Positions 25,601 through 40,880 of a stretch of DNA of 64,000 nucleotides are shown here, in pieces (positions within the stretch are counted from its first letter, which is position 1; each line of letters opens with the position of its first letter). The position numbers and the translations under genes are program-made. The DNA comes from Dromaius novaehollandiae. Lineage: Eukaryota > Chordata > Aves > Casuariiformes > Dromaiidae. Location: positions 34,847,981 through 34,911,980 of the forward strand of contig NC_088098.1 in the NCBI RefSeq assembly GCF_036370855.1, in the 5' to 3' direction. Below the pieces are notes generated by a model, which ran no database searches, was not told where the DNA came from, and saw only the letters and a program-made list of their open reading frames with translations.

Positions 25601-26394
25601 TTTTCATGCACATACGGAGAAGCAGCACAGTTGCAGAAATGCAGCCCAGAGAAATGAAGGAGTCACACAAAAGTAGAGTCTGTGGCCCTGAGTCTACAAT
25701 GAGAAGGTGCAAGAATTTCACTGATTTCAGTGACGCTACACATAAACTCTTCGCAAATCAGGATTTTAAAAAGGGTTTAGACAGGAGGAAAAAACGAAAT
25801 AGCAAAAAATGAGTACAGCACAAAGATCACTGTATGCTAGTGCAAATCATGAGAGAACTGTCCATATGAAAAATACTGGGAAAAAATAAGCACTTTTCGA
25901 AACCTGCAGAGAGTGAAAGTAACAATGTAAAATACACAGTTCAACACACAGCACAGCACATCATGTAAGTTCAGTTAAAGCTGCCCAGTAACATCGGTGT
26001 GTAGTGTTGAATAGAAACGGGCAAGAAACTGCACAGGAATATCCTATGCCAAAGAAGTGTCATTTAGTATGTTGCCTAGACAAATATACAAATTCTGTAA
26101 ACTAAGACAAGATGCAAATCTCAGTTTACAATGGAGTAGTGTCAAGCTAAAATAATCTTATCTCGATGAAGCTTTCATTAACTGTAAAAGCCAAGGGAAT
26201 ACAATGGTAATAATAACTCTTGGCCAGGATGAGGTTGTACTAGGCACATTATGAACAAAGGCTCTCAAACCCTAGTGCCCCAGAGACTTTACAGCCTAAG
26301 TAACATAAACCAGATGTTAGAAATCAAATCTTCAGCCACTGAAATTAACACAAGATCTTGCACTGATTTCAGTGAGCCTGAATATCGGCCAGGC
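22650..26394. other. Intergenic, downstream flank of IRAK3 remnant
   Basis: No gene recognised. AATAAA at 23,825 could have been an IRAK3 poly(A) signal. A run of 18 A lies at 23,931-23,948. A 129-codon frame at 23,492-23,881 has no recognisable feature. Confidence 0.45.
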
Positions 26395-26650
26395 TCTCTA
26401 CATGGTTTAGGAATAAGCTGAATAGATCTGAAGGCCAGATGAGATCAGTGTGTTATCTAGTCTTATCTTCTCCCCAATACAAGATTTAGGATTTCCCCTC
26501 AATCCCTTACTTAAAACCCATTAGCTGCTATCAACCTAGAGCATATCTTTTAGACAAACATGCATTTCTAATATCCAAACTTTTAGTGGTAAAGAACTCA
26601 CTAATTTCCTTAGGAATAGACCTACTTAACAAAGGTTCCCAGTCCATCTT
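26395..26650 (-). mobile_element. Ancient CR1-like fragment
   Basis: The blocks CCAGATGAGATCAGTGTGTT, ATCTAGTCTTATCTTCT and AGAGCATATCTTTTAGACAA resemble the antisense of old amniote CR1 copies known from turtles and crocodilians. Highly diverged, recognised by eye only. Confidence 0.5.
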
Positions 26651-27227
26651 GAGATCAACCAGTGGTTAATCCATTTAATGCATGACATATTTGCATATCT
26701 CTAGCTGCTTAGTCAAAACATCATGCTTGGTCATGTGCCATGCAGAAATCCACATATATTACATTAATACCATTCCCTTTGCTAACAAAATTTTAAAAAA
26801 ATAGAAAGCACTGTTTTTCTTCCTAAGTCCACCTTGATTGCATTCATGATGTAATCCTCCAAATCGAGAGCCAAAGACAGGTTCAGTGGTACAGTGACAG
26901 AAAGCTGGAGAAGCTGTAGGACTGCATTAGTCCTTGAGACTTCAGAAGACCACTGTAAAATTACAATATCTCCTAGCAATCACTGGTGAAATACAGCAAA
27001 ATCCAACAAAAGTCTTTTGCAGTTCCAGATGCCGAGGATCTCTTCTGTCAGATTATGATGGGTGCAGGAAGGAGTTACCTGGCAACCTTTTAGCTCTGCA
27101 CATGCAGGGGTTGTGATTCAGAAAGGCCTTGGGAAAGTCGGTCACTTTGATTCTCTGATTCTGATGAAGCCCTAGAGGGTCTGCCTGGAGCAAAAGTCAC
27201 AGAAGATGACCTTTCACAGCAAGAGCT

Positions 27228-27263
27228 GAAAACAAAACAAAACAAAACAAAACAAAACAAAAC
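27228..27263. repeat. (AAAAC)n microsatellite
   Basis: Seven uninterrupted AAAAC units. Confidence 0.95.
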
Positions 27264-30200
27264 ATGATGTTGCAAACTGTGTGACGTCAAAGTGAGTCAA
27301 TAAAAAATAAAATGTCTTGATAAAAGAGGCGAGAGACCGAGAAATCATTCATTTGCAGACCCAGAGCTGAAATAGCTGTCAGAAATTGTGCACCCTGCCT
27401 TCCACTAGAGTGGGTAGCCTGTATAATAAATCATATGGGTGAATTCAAGAGAGGCTGTGAGTCACACACTGTCTATGTATGGCTGAGGGTTTGGCTTACA
27501 TGTGCCCCTACACCTAATATTGAGGCAAAATGCGCCTGCCTTCCCGGCTCATTTTCCACCATGCCGCTCTGGATATACTCCCAGACCAGCACTCATGGGA
27601 GGATTTGCTCTCCGTGTTTCTTGTGCTGTCTGTCATGGTGCATCTCAGAAGCTCATCTTCTCAGCGAGCAGCTGTAAGTCTTTGACTTAGATGTCATGAG
27701 TTCAGTGCAGTGTGCCTGTTTTCATTCTGAAAGAAATACCAGACTCTTACATTTCCATATTAGCCATGGAGTCAGCAATTAGCTGGCTCATGCATTTGAA
27801 TAACTTCTAAATATTGTGCAGATGCAAGATCTCTTTAAGAAAGTTAATTTCTGCCCATTTTCCCTGAGACAGTTGCTACTGCATTCAAAGAAGGAAACTT
27901 CCGAAACTGTAGTTATTTTCCCTTTGCATTGCCTGAGGTGAACATCTGAATTTCAAAACCACCTTTTATCCTGCTATATATAAATTACCTTTTCTCTGCC
28001 ATCACTTTGGTCAAAATGAAGTCCATTTACATGTTAATATTTTCTCTTCATGGATATTTTCCATTTTTTTTGCTGAAATGCTGTATTATAGATTAATATC
28101 CTATCTTTACCTGTCCAGAATTCTTTAATACAGCTTATTAGTGAGGCTGTTATAGGCATTTCAAGGCAGTGTCTAGGTTGCCACAAGAACACTAGAGTTA
28201 TCAGGAGAGATGAGCACACAGAAGATCCTGCATAAGGGATCAAGATTTCTACCTACGATGTGTTGTTGACATGTTGGCTAACGACTTAGGCTAGCCATGT
28301 TCAAGTCATGTGTCATCACTGGTGCGTGTAACACTCAACTGTCATATGGTACTGGCTCTCCTTTTTGTTGCAAGTGACTAAAATATGTCCAGAGCAGGTT
28401 AAAAATGCACTTATATACCCCTTGTTGTTACTTTTCTTTATAAGGTATGTGGTGTGGGAGAAGAGTCAGTGCCCACTTACAAGAAGAGACATTGCAGAGA
28501 TCTGCTTAGTAAAACACTATGGAAATGAATCATCTCTGAATGCATCATTTGGCATCAGGGAAGGGTAAGGACTCAGGTGCCTCTTTCCAGAGCCATCAGT
28601 AGTGGCAGCATCACTGCACTGTCCTGCTTGCTTCCCCTGCAAGGGCATGGGGCAGGCGAGTGGAGGGGGCTGCACTGCTGGGCTGCTCCCACCTGCCACC
28701 ATGTAGAAGGGCCCTTTGAGGCACCCCCTTGCTTTTCTGCAGCACAGCACTGCAGCTTTTCCATGCAGGGTCCTGCTGGCCAGCAGATCCGGATAGCTGG
28801 CTAGGCTGGTGTCTTGGATGTGGTAGCAAGCAAAGACCTTGCAGGCAAAAAGCCTCTGGTGTTGCACATGAGAGAGTTACCGTCCTCACTGCAGGTGCTT
28901 CCCTGTGCACATCCAGGGACACAAGAACACTCATAGGTAAAGAGCAAAGGATTGGGAGAGAAAAGGGGAAGTGCTGGGGTCTCTGAAGCTACCAGGTGTC
29001 TTGGGCCCTGGTTTTGAGCATGGCTTGTATGATAGAGGAGACAGAGAAAAGTAAACTAAGGGGGAGTGTGGTAGAAGGGGAGGGAAGGATGTGGAGGATG
29101 AAACTGATGTGAGGCGCCTCTTCAGTCCAGAAGTTTGCTTCCTTGGAGGCTCTTGGCAAAGGTTTCTTTATGCATTGGAATAAGAAGCTTTTGCCAAGGC
29201 TACGGCTGAAAGGGGTCATATACAATAACAATAGAGCAGCAAGACTAAGGAGTTGATAATACCTTCAAGACCACAAATCAGAGCTCTGTGAATGTATATT
29301 CATTATAAGAGTAATCCTATAGATAGGGTTCTGAATGTCAACAGCGAACTGAATTTTACTGTGGTCAGCACTGAGAGCTATAGGGGTATGGAATATATCA
29401 GGAGCTATGATCCTGTAAGGTGCAGATCTGGCCCACACAACAGAATCTTCCCTCAAACAAAAGCCATCCGTGAACATGATGGCAGGCATCCATCCATCCT
29501 GACAGCCCCAAGGAAGGAACCTGAGCCAACTTTTTCCCTGTGACATGTTACAGATGATAAGACAAAGATATGTATATATTATTGAAAGACTGGAAGGCAG
29601 GCATAGTGTTTGCCTTATTCCATGAAGCTGACAAATGCCTTGCACAACTGAGAGGTGGTAGTATTCCTATGTTTTTGCTCCTTGCCCAAAATGGTGACTG
29701 TGCTGCGAGGGGTGGAGGGGAATCATTTCTAGTAACACCCTGTTCCTGTGTGTACATAAACATTCCCTGGCTGGGAACATCACACAAGATGGCAATCCAC
29801 GCTTTCCTTAACCCTCCCTATCCTTCCCCTTCTCACATCTCTACCAGCACAGCAGATTCCAAAAATAAAACCCAGCACTGTGAAAACCAGGTGTCATCCA
29901 AATTCATTTGCTGCAGAGATTGATCTATCCTCTGCTTTAAGACACAGGTTTCAGAGTATTTTATGAGATACAGTTCACAGCTTTGTATCATACAAGACAT
30001 ATTCTGCAGCATTTTATGAGCTGTATTTTATGAAGTTTTTATCAAATATGATGCGGACTATTTTAGCAATAAGGTCTTTTTTAGGGGAGCAGTTCCAGGA
30101 CAAGCTTGCATACATATGAAAGTGCACACAGAGAATGGGAGCATCCTCAGAACATTGTTAATCCCTAGCCTACCAAAAGATCTTTTCTGGGCTATTTATT

Positions 30201-33200
30201 TAATGATGGAGCTTATGCAGTCCAAAAAGAAGATAAAACGGATTTAAGGCACAGCGACTCCTCTACTGTGCCTATCGCTTTACAAAGCAGAGATGCCTCA
30301 GTTCATTCAGTGTGCCCCTCATTACAGAGCAGCTCAGGAGGAGCCAAATGCTGAACAGCACTGCTGCACATCTCACCGGGCTCCCCTCCGCTTTTGTAAA
30401 CAGGCATCGCCTCTGTTACCAGGTCCGCCAGCCACAGGCACATCCTCCATTCTGCAGACCGACCGTATTGGTGCACCTGCAGCTCCTATTCTGCTTAGTG
30501 CAACAATTTGTCTTCCCCAACACCGCACATGCAACATGGCCCCTGAAGTCTTGCTTGTGACCACACCACCGTGTCAGGCAAAGCAGATGCTGCCAGGCCC
30601 CACTGACCAGCCAGCCACAATCACCCCTCCACCTTGCAGATATCCCCAAAGTACCAAGTGGGCTTATCGCCTCTGGGACCCTGCCACCTTTCAGACTTCC
30701 CCGGAGTACCAGAAAGGCTCACTGCATGAGGGACTAGGGCATCAAACAGTTAATGTCCCCCAACAGTGGGGAGAAATTAAGAAGTGGCACCTGAAAACTG
30801 TGGCAATTTTTTTTTCACTTGTTCTTCAACTTTTCATGACACCTGTCCTTTCACAAGTCCCAGTGTCACTTCTTCACTGCTGCACTCCCTCTGCATAGGC
30901 AGCTCAGAGTAATATTGCTGGAGAAACGCTGCAGCACAAGGGTTTCTGCAAACAAGCAGATGGACATCTCTCCAATACAGCACATTCTGCCTGCCACGAG
31001 GGGTCACTTTCTGTATGGTTTAATGAAAGAGACAGAACAGTCCCATTTACCAAAGCCACTATGAAATATTCAACTTTGTTTTTAATATTTCAAGTCGCTT
31101 GCCATTTGTTTAATGGAAGCTGAAACACTGCCATGACCATCAAGCCTGGGAGTGGTGTTGTCTTGCCAGATCTTTTTGGCTTTACAGATAATGGCAATAT
31201 TCATACTTGCATTAAAGAAGCAAAAAATAAAATAGAACATGGCATTTACATCTACAGGATGAAAATTCAGATCACTGAACTTAACGTGAAAGTTATTTAA
31301 GGTCCTAATGATCTATACTCTACATTGCTAGTGTTGTGTCATGCCAGTTGTTTTGAAGGGCATGCGTTCCTCAGAATTCCTACAAAGGAAAGGAAAAAAA
31401 TGCTGAAAAATAAAATCGATATACCTCCCCCAAAAGCCAAACAAAAAGAAATCTGAACGAGAATATATAACATTTTCCTCCATTAACCAAGGGGAAAAAA
31501 ATAAATAAACACTTCGGAGCTACTTTTTGATACTTTATTCTTAAATTGCTCTCTGTCCACTAGTTTAAAAATTTCTTCTTTTAGTAACTTTCTTCTCAGG
31601 CACTGATTGCTAGCCATTACTTTGTTATGTCAGTGAAAACAAGAAAAACCTCAGGTAATGCATTTTTCTACTGGAAGACAGTAACTAACCAGACCTTATT
31701 CTCTAATAATAATATCATAGCAGAGGACCATAAAATATGTCAGAAGTGCCCTGGTATTGCCACAGGAGTCTTCCCACAATATCGTATGGTCATTCATTAC
31801 TCGGTGGAAGAGAGAAACATAAGGGATGGTAATCAAAAAATGTCAAAAATACAGAAGTTAACAAGGTAATACATGCTCTTGCTTGTCTTGAAACTGAGAA
31901 GCATTTCAAAGCTAGGAGAAATTCAGAAATGTCACTCTGGTCTCTTATAGTGATTCTAAGATAAAAAGTACACCTGAGTCTTCCAAAAAGAAGTACATAA
32001 AGTAATTGCTTTAGGCAGTTCTGAAGACTCCTCTCAGCACACTGCTTCTGCAGCTTCTGGCCAGGACTTGATTCCTGCTCAGGAGAAATTCAGTGGCAGA
32101 AGCAAGGCTTTCTGAGCCCTCAGACCTTTCTGCTGTTTCAAAGAGCGACCCACTAGGAGCTAGAGCTAGGCCCAGAGCCCTTGAATTTTGGGCACAGAAA
32201 GCAAACCTTGAGCCCTGCGCTCAGCCCCAGCCTGGTTTTGAGGCAGGTGCTGCGGGCAGGAATCACAGCCAGCCCAGACATGGAGGGGAGAGCCTTGGCC
32301 AGCAGTGGGCAAGAGGCAGTCAGCACAGCATGTCAGGGGACGCGGGTGGCCCAAAACCCTGACAAAACCTCTGGAGTTAGGCACATGCATCACTCTGGAG
32401 CTTACAGCTCAGGGGAGAGGCATGAGGAATTGCTTTGACATGAAATAGCCATTGGAGAAGACGTCCAAAGAGCTGCTGGCACAGGACAAGAGCCCAGGAC
32501 CCCCAATACCCTGGACTAACTCAGCAGGCGACATCAATCTTTGATCTTGCTCCTTTTCTTTTCCTCTTCACCCATGAATCATTAATTTTACTAGGGCCCT
32601 AGGCTAAGCTGGATATTAAGCATGAGCTCAGAAGGCCTGCTGGAGCAGACACCATGGGGAATTTAGGAGGAAAAACACCCCAGTTCTGGATCCTCATCAG
32701 GTTTTGGGCTGTTCAGATCCAGTCCATGTGTGGAGGCACCTGGGAAGCTTTCAGGCAAATAAGTTAGGTACCCAGGGAGCTTGGATACTTCCAGAGGGAG
32801 AGGATTACAGAGGGGTTTACAGCTGTAATTATGGATTCATGTGTCTAACCTCTGTGTAAATTCAGGTGCCTTAGAAGGTTTTTAATCTAGCTCTAATTTG
32901 AAATGCACTGCTACAAGCTCTTTCCTCACTATCAGTTGAAAAGCAAGGGCCCTGGGAAGTTGTCTGGGGGAAAGTAAATCTTTTCTATCACACTGAGCTA
33001 CTGTAGATGCCAAGTAGAATGAGGCAGCTTTAAAGGATTTTCCCAAGTCAGCTCAGAAAAAGTGATTATATAGGATTTATGAATCGGCCCCTCATAAATT
33101 TAATAATGACTCACCATTTCCTCCACTTGCTAGATTGCTTATCACTGATTCTGATACTCTGAAAGAGCTGCATTAATAAGAAGCTGTGTGATTTACCTTG

Positions 33201-36200
33201 AGGTGGTATTTTATTTCATGAAGATAGTTCAAATCTCTGATATCAGAATGAAGGAAAATAATGCTTGCATAACAGAAGATGTAAATATGGTGCAGTCAAG
33301 GAATATTTTAAAACTGCTGTTCTCAGAGGTGTTTCAAATTAATTTGGATCTCTCTCCTAAATTGTATCACAAGTCAGGAAGACAGCCAAAATGCTCTGAA
33401 TGCAGGCTGTGATCAGACAGTCTCTTTTAAATCAAGGTGAAAGAATTTAGGAAGGTATCACCTCCAAACTTTTCTGTCAACTCTCCTAATGGCATTTGGC
33501 ATGGCTGTACTTCATCTGTGTCATTGTGAAAACAGGCAATTTAGCTTAAACTATTGATGAAAGATACAAAACTAGACTGACTCACTCTGCATGGGAGCAG
33601 ATGAGTGCGCTGACAGCTTGTTGTCCTCATTCACTGGGGTGGAGACTGACAGAGCAGGAGAACAAGTGGGCTGTGATGGTCACAGTCCAAATTCACAGCT
33701 CCAACATTTTTCAAATTTTTCTGCCATGGCAACTAGACAAAAGTGTGGTTCACCATGAGGCAGAATAGCAACATAAACAAAATATTACCATACCAAGGTC
33801 TTAAAGGAAGTATTTAGGGAAAGAATCGTAATTTCTAGTAAAGAAGAAAAAAAACCTGTTCTGCTCCTGACCCGTACTATCTTAGAGGGTAAAGATACCA
33901 AATCCCACTAAGCTGGTCTTACCAACACTGAACAATCCTTTTTCATAAACCGTTTATTCTTTCAGGCTTAGCAGCCCTGGAATATGTTGGCACAGTTCGG
34001 AATGTGGACATGAAATTTGAGCTTGAGGTCTACTGAGAAACGTGTTGTGGAAGAATGAGCTGCTAAGTTTGCATGCTTGCTGCCTTTCACTAGTTCAGTA
34101 TCAGGTTCAATACACTGACAAATTCAAAGATTTATTCTGGTCAACAGTCTTGAAACACTACCTGGGCTCTGAGATTACCACTGAGTATACCTTTATTAGT
34201 AATGAGAACAGATCAAATATAAGTGGTGTGTCTATTGATATTTTGTAGAGAATTCATGGGAGCTCCTATAAGCACTTTTACCTGTGAACAAAAGTATAAG
34301 TGAAAAAGTAGTAAATTTTGTTCTTCATTAGACCCAAAAACACAAGTATCGTATCAAGTATACATCATGGGAACAGCTCTCTGAAAGCAACTAGACAGAA
34401 CAGTTTGAACTTTTAAAGTCTATCATGGTAATATAAAAAATTGTGTTATTCTCTGAGTAGCTGTTATAAGAGTAGGCTCATACACACAGACACAAAAAGA
34501 GCAAAACTTTTCCAGTATTTGTTAGAAAATCTTTGCCACTGTATGCCATGTTAATAAATGATTTTCTATGTGTTACAACTTAAAGCATGCTTTTCTGGGA
34601 TCTTCTTATTATTAAAAAAATTTTTTGGACGTAAAGCTCTCACTCTCTAGAGTATGTGCATCATTGCTGCTTGCAGCATTAAGAACACTTTCTGTGAGTA
34701 GTGCTAATATAATAAAAGAGAAACCATGATTCATTACTAGCTTCATAAGAAGTGCGATTTATCAGTTCCTTCATCTAGTATTTTGACTTTCTTCTTGGAA
34801 AGCTGTAAGTGAAAGAAAACTTGCTCATAATCATTAATCAAAACTCTTTCCAGGAGCTAACTTCTAAATGAGCTTTGGTGGGACAGCATTGCCCATTAAG
34901 GCTGGAGATTTCCAGTGCTGGGTTTTTTTCCTTGAAAAAATGTTATGGAAAGTCTGCCATCCTTTGCTTTGTTTAATTTTGATATTCTTCTTCCTTCTGC
35001 ACCTTCAGAAAGAAAGGACTTCTTTTTCTTTTTAATGCTCACATCTTCCCCCCAAGTCTTCCATAATTTTCTTCTTTTTGAATAGCTCATCATACAGTTG
35101 GAGGCAGCCCCCCCAGTTTGCCTGGGTTGCTCTGTGTTACTCTACAATGTCTACCTCGGAGCACCGAGTGGCGGGCGCTGTTTGAGGAGACTCCTACACC
35201 CAGTGGCCACCAGTGAAAAGTCTTCCATCATTTATGAAAGAAATCTTGGCTAAGTGGCAAATGTTAGAGCTCTACATCAGACTCACCCTTCCACTTTAAC
35301 TCAAGCTATTTGCCATACGTCATGTCAAATTTTATGCTTCAGAGGAAATAAAAAGCTCACTGCAAAAAGCACAGCAACCAAAAACTAGGAAACAGCCCTA
35401 CAAAAAAGTGTGTGCAACTCACTACCTGTTAAGATCACTGTGTATCATCAGCAAAGGGGAAACAAATACATCAGTAAAGAAAACAGGTTCCAGTTTCCGA
35501 ATCACAAAGGAATTGCTGCATTCAGTCAAAACTGAAAAATCTTTGAAGTTGTATAAAATTATCTTATAATGTCGTTTCTCAAATATGACAAAGTCCTGGT
35601 CTGTAGTGATCACTAAAGATCTAATGTTTCCAAAGCAAAAGAATATCAGCTGCAGTGCTCTATCAGTCTCATAACACATAGTACATCTCTACCATAATGT
35701 CTCTTACATTTTTAACTGGAAAACTCAATTTTCACTCTGTCTGAAGGCTCCAAAGGGGGCTTTATTCTTTCTATCACTCCCATGCTAACAGAAGTTCTTG
35801 AGCAATTGGGCTGTTGCTGAGTATTCATTTTCCATGAGTATCTTCTGATCCATACTAAAAGTATGACCCAGCACAGTAATATTTCCTTTTTAGCATTGTA
35901 CCTTTTTAGTAAGCTTGTAGCTGCCAGAGCTAAGATTCCTGTTGTCGTAACTACTTGCCTTCTCCAGGTGGTTTATGTAGGATGGAAGCTGGTCACAGAG
36001 AAAAGTGCATATTGCCATTAAATCCCAGTGGATTTTAAATCCTCCTGACCTCTATGCCCATTGTTGTTTGAGAGCACCAATCGACCACATCTCACCACTT
36101 TTCTCAGCTTTTCTATTTTTTCTCAAAACCTTCATATCTGAGTGCCTTACACACAAAAAAAGGCAGAGTTTATAGTCTGTTGTTATCTATCTGGAACTGG

Positions 36201-37851
36201 AGACAGTTGTGGGATGGATGAGAGGACTGTGGCGTTCTTTTCTGTAATGCTGGGCTGAATTATTGTCCATTCTCTGCTCCCACCCTGCCCCTTCTTCTCT
36301 GTAAATCCTGCTTGGGACCCTTTCCATTCTGTGGAATATCTGTTGGGAATGGCTATTTGAGGAAAAAGAGAAGGAAAATTAATGAGAGGTTAATCTTTGT
36401 TGTTATAAAAGAAGAGAAACAGTTGCATTTAAGCAGTTTTCATCTGGAATCCTAGCATTTCCATCTGCTCATTATGTTTGTGAGACCGCATGAAGAATAT
36501 TGTATTAAATAAATTCCCAGGAACATATAGAAAAAAATGGAGGAGCTGTAGCAAAAAAGGGTTAGTGTACGACAGTGATTTATTTATGAAGAAAGATTAA
36601 CAGCTAAACTCAGGAGCCCAGCCGAAGGGAAATAATTGGAAAGGTTCTCAAAGGACCCTGTGGGAACTGGCTCAAACCTCAGACTGTAAAAATTCTTATT
36701 CATTTTTATTTAGTCCTCAGTCAAGAAAAGCTCCAGTTAAAAATTAAACAGGGGGAAAGTGTCTAAAAATATTTTCCAGATATGAATATCAAGCAAGGCT
36801 TGATATAGCTAATGTGAGCAGTGGGCTTTGGTGGCAAATAGATGGAAAGCAGAAGAACTGTACACAGGTAGATGACTTCTCCTGGGAAGTTTTAGTGGCT
36901 ACCTCTGAGTTAGAAAAAGAAAATGGTCAGGATCTGTTCTTTGCACCTGAAGACAAGTGACTTGGACTGGTTTGTGTCTGAATGGCTAAACTCTCTTCCA
37001 CCTGCCTCAGCCACATCAGAAAGCTGCCCTTGAGCAGCCAACCTTGAGCGCCTCCAAGAACGAGAGGAAAGCACTGGCCTCACGGCCCGGGCATCTTCTG
37101 CAATGGTGCTTGTTGGCACAGGCCAAAGCATGCCAGGGTGCACACAAGGATGCGCTGGGTAGATGACGATATGCCTCTGCTTGAGCCCCTGTTCTGGCCC
37201 TGGTTAGTTTGCAAATATAGATATAAACTATATCAGAATCACATCCTGTCAGCCACATGGCATCATACACTGGCAACAGGGTGACCCTTCTGTTTAGGAA
37301 AATAGGAAGAATACTACTAAGCACATAATATGAATTATAAGAATATATAGAATATATGTCTAATATACCAGCACAGAATATGTCTTCAGTGAAGCCATTA
37401 AGGAAATACCCCCACCCATACCTCCCTGTTATCACAGACAAATAATCTCAAAAAACAAAGATGAGGGAGTGCACAATAATCTTTAAAACATATACCAATA
37501 CCCTTTTCTTTGACGGACTCGAAAGGCAAAGAATTCTCTTCTTCTGAGGCTTCTTTCAATTTTGAGTTTATTAACTAGATTTTGGTGACACCAGAAATAT
37601 AGAGATTACACCGTTACAAAACAACAAAGCTCTGTAAATTACAAACATAATTTAACAGAGTTTTGGTTTCTCCTGCAAAAATGCAGACTTTTGCAATTCA
37701 CAAACTACTACTCATCCAAACCATTAATTGTGACAGGATAGTGGAGAAACAATCAAAACAAAATATTAACATGGTCATTATAGATATTCAAACTTTCATT
37801 ACAAACAGCACTGTGGGATTTCAGGAATTTCATAGGAAGGCTGGTCTTTGA

Positions 37852-37875
37852 TTTTGTTTTGTTTTGTTTTGTTTT
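37852..37875. repeat. (TTTTG)n microsatellite
   Basis: Four to five TTTTG units. Confidence 0.9.
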
Positions 37876-39687
37876 CTGGTTGTCCGTAGACTTTCCATTA
37901 ATGGAACACATTGGGATAATGTAGTCTTTTTCATAAGCCACCAAGATATAGAGTCTTTTAGCAACAGCACTGCCAAGTGCTATCTTCTACAAAACACTGT
38001 TAAAGAAGGTTTTATCTGTTGCTGGAGAATTATATAAAAGTTCTGGATTTCTCTCATGAGAGATACAAACCGGTAAGCATGACACAGAGTGTGGTGCATG
38101 AATGTAATATATTCTAACAGAACTTTCTTACGGATACATCTAATTATAAAAAGAATTCTATCTTTTCAAAGCCTGTAGCAGCAGCCATTCTATCCAGAAT
38201 GTTTTTTGTGTTTGGGTTGCTTTGTCTTCCATAGACACAGAGAAAGAAAAGAAACACATAACACTAGGGTTTTGAAAGCACTGCAACAATGTAGTTAAGT
38301 TGAAGCAACCCTCATTCTGTAAGGGGAAAGATGTGCCAGATGCTGCAAACATTTTGTGGTGTTAGGAAAGAAGGGAAAAGAGATTACTCTTTCTGCTACT
38401 ATTTTTTTTGGGGTGGGGGTGGGGGTGTTAAACTTGCAATGCCAAAGAAGGCATTTTTCAATTTACTTTTTTAAAAATAAATCCATTATGCCTTTGAATA
38501 GCAAATCCAAAGAACACTACCTTCAAAAATATAGGTAAGGGCTTGTCAGAGCATATTTAGTATCCTGGCAATCTTGAGACTAGAAACTTACTGCTTTTAA
38601 AAAGAAAACCAAACCTTTCTATAAAAAACAAGTTTCCAAGATCTTAGGCAAGATGACAAGAAAACTCTCAGCAGTGCACCTAATCGTAACACACTAACAG
38701 CAAAACCACCGCCAGGAATACTCACTCAGTCTTACTTAAAATCCATAGGCCCCTGAATTAAGTTCTTCTCTCATGTCTGATCAAAAGAGGTAATGCTATT
38801 GTGTGTCAAACACACTATACTCAGCATTTTGGTGCAGTACACTGATGCTGCTGTGAGATGCTGACAAAGCCTTCTAAACAGCTGGAGGAAATTTAGGATG
38901 GAGGCATTAATATCAAGGAACAAGATAGGTGGCCTTGCACTATGCATTGCATTAGGTCCTGAAAGTCTTAGTAGCCTGGGCATGCGAAGAGCACAATCAT
39001 ACACATTAAGAGGTTGATTAAATCCAATAATATTTGATCACCTGCTATTTGACACTGTCATTCTAGCTTCTATTTTAAATTCCATGTGCCTTGAGGGAAT
39101 GTTGAAACAGTTTCTGTCTCATGTTTCTTGTGGACAAATGAATGAGGAGATGCTGAGAGACTATACAAAGCTATAAAAACAAGAACCAGTAGCCAAGACA
39201 CAAAAAAATCACTGCTGAATGTTTTCATAAAGGGATTTCACTATACAGGACAAGCTCTATGACAATACTTAACATGCTTGCTTTTTATCTACTTTTTAGA
39301 AACTGATCTTTTTAAGGAGGATTTTATGGTATCTACTTCAAAGCATTTGCTCTGCATACTGCATCAACGGTTCATCAGTTTTTTGTTAATGAAAAGGCTG
39401 TGTCAGTTTTTAGATTCTTGTAGCCTTTATTAGGGACCAGTCCTGTGTCAGAATTTTAAATTAAATGCAAAGAGCTTGTCTTGTTTCCTCCTGCTCTGAT
39501 AATGTTCAGCATGCTTTCCAAGCACAGTTCAACATTATTGTGAAGGTTATGGTTTATATGGGCAGATTTCCAAGTCAAACCATCATATCTGTCCTCAACC
39601 CTTAAGTATTCAGAAAGCCTCTGAAAGACTCATTTCAGGCAATGAGTAAGCACAGTGTAATACAAAGTTCCTATAATAGCCCCCAAC

Positions 39688-39706
39688 TTTTTTTTTTTTT
39701 TTTTAA
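39688..39706. repeat. Poly(T) tract
   Basis: A run of about 18 T; no retroposon body is recognisable beside it. Confidence 0.85.
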
Positions 39707-40880
39707 TATTCACATATGAGTCAAGCTCTTCTAGTTCAGTACTTAATAGAACCTGTGAGACAAATATATCTCATTCATGGCCTTCTTGACATCTTCTGCA
39801 ATTCATTGTATAGGAAAAAACAGTATCTGTGGAATTACCACTTTCTGCCTTATCTATAGAAATGTCATCCAGTGAAGAGATTTCACATGAGAAACTCTGG
39901 TAAGTCACAATTTTAATTTACCTACAATCAATTTACAACGCCTTTCCACTATCCACCACTCTCCATATGTTGGCATCTCTTTATGGGAACCCTGGACCTT
40001 CAGAACCACCACCTTCTAGTGCCAGGCCATGATAGTGATAGCTGTCAGCTTCTGGGCCCCATGCTTCCAAGAAGCTCCTTCCAGTGAGGATGACTCACTG
40101 TTGTTCAGAATTTGCACTTGCACTTTGCACCTGAAAAGTCAGCTAGGCTGGGGTGCTGCTGTCCATACTTTCCCTTCTTCATAAGTATCGCTGTGGAAAT
40201 GTTTCCTCTGTGGCATCCTGAAAAATCAAAGGGAGCAAAGTGAAACCCTTCCGTCTGAAGAGAAATGTGAGTTTAAATGTCTCTCTGCTACTCCTGTCTC
40301 CTGCTGTGCTAGATACTTTCATGCTCTGAGGGCTCCCAGGTGATGCTCCTGAACAGCCATCTCGCAGGCCTGCTTTTGGAGCTTGGCAGAGTATTGGGGA
40401 GCAGTGAATTCCCAAATGAATTTGAGATTGAGAGATCCTCCCTATCCTGGTCAGATTCAAAGATCATCCTTTTTTAGTCTTATCGAGTTCATTGTTTAGA
40501 ATAACAAAATAATTAGGCTTATTCCCTGTAACAGTTGTATCCCAGTGACTTTAAGGTGGGAAGCTCTGACAGTTCACTTTAAGAAAAGCTGCTTGCTAGT
40601 TTTGTCTCAAGCTTAGCTACAACAGTTCCAACTTTTGCCAGCTGAAACTGGGAGCTGTCTGGTGTCCCTCGAAAAGGGGGACAACACTGTTATCTGTCAC
40701 AGGACAACACCAAGAAATGTAGCAAGTCTTCTCAGCTAATTCTAGAGACTGGCATTAATATAACCCTTAAGTATAAATGGGACCTGCCAGAATGTTCTGA
40801 AAATTGTTTTCAGAGTGGGACTTCAAACATCCATTTAAAACATGAAGATTTATGTTTGTTGACTTTTGATTAAGTGGAAA

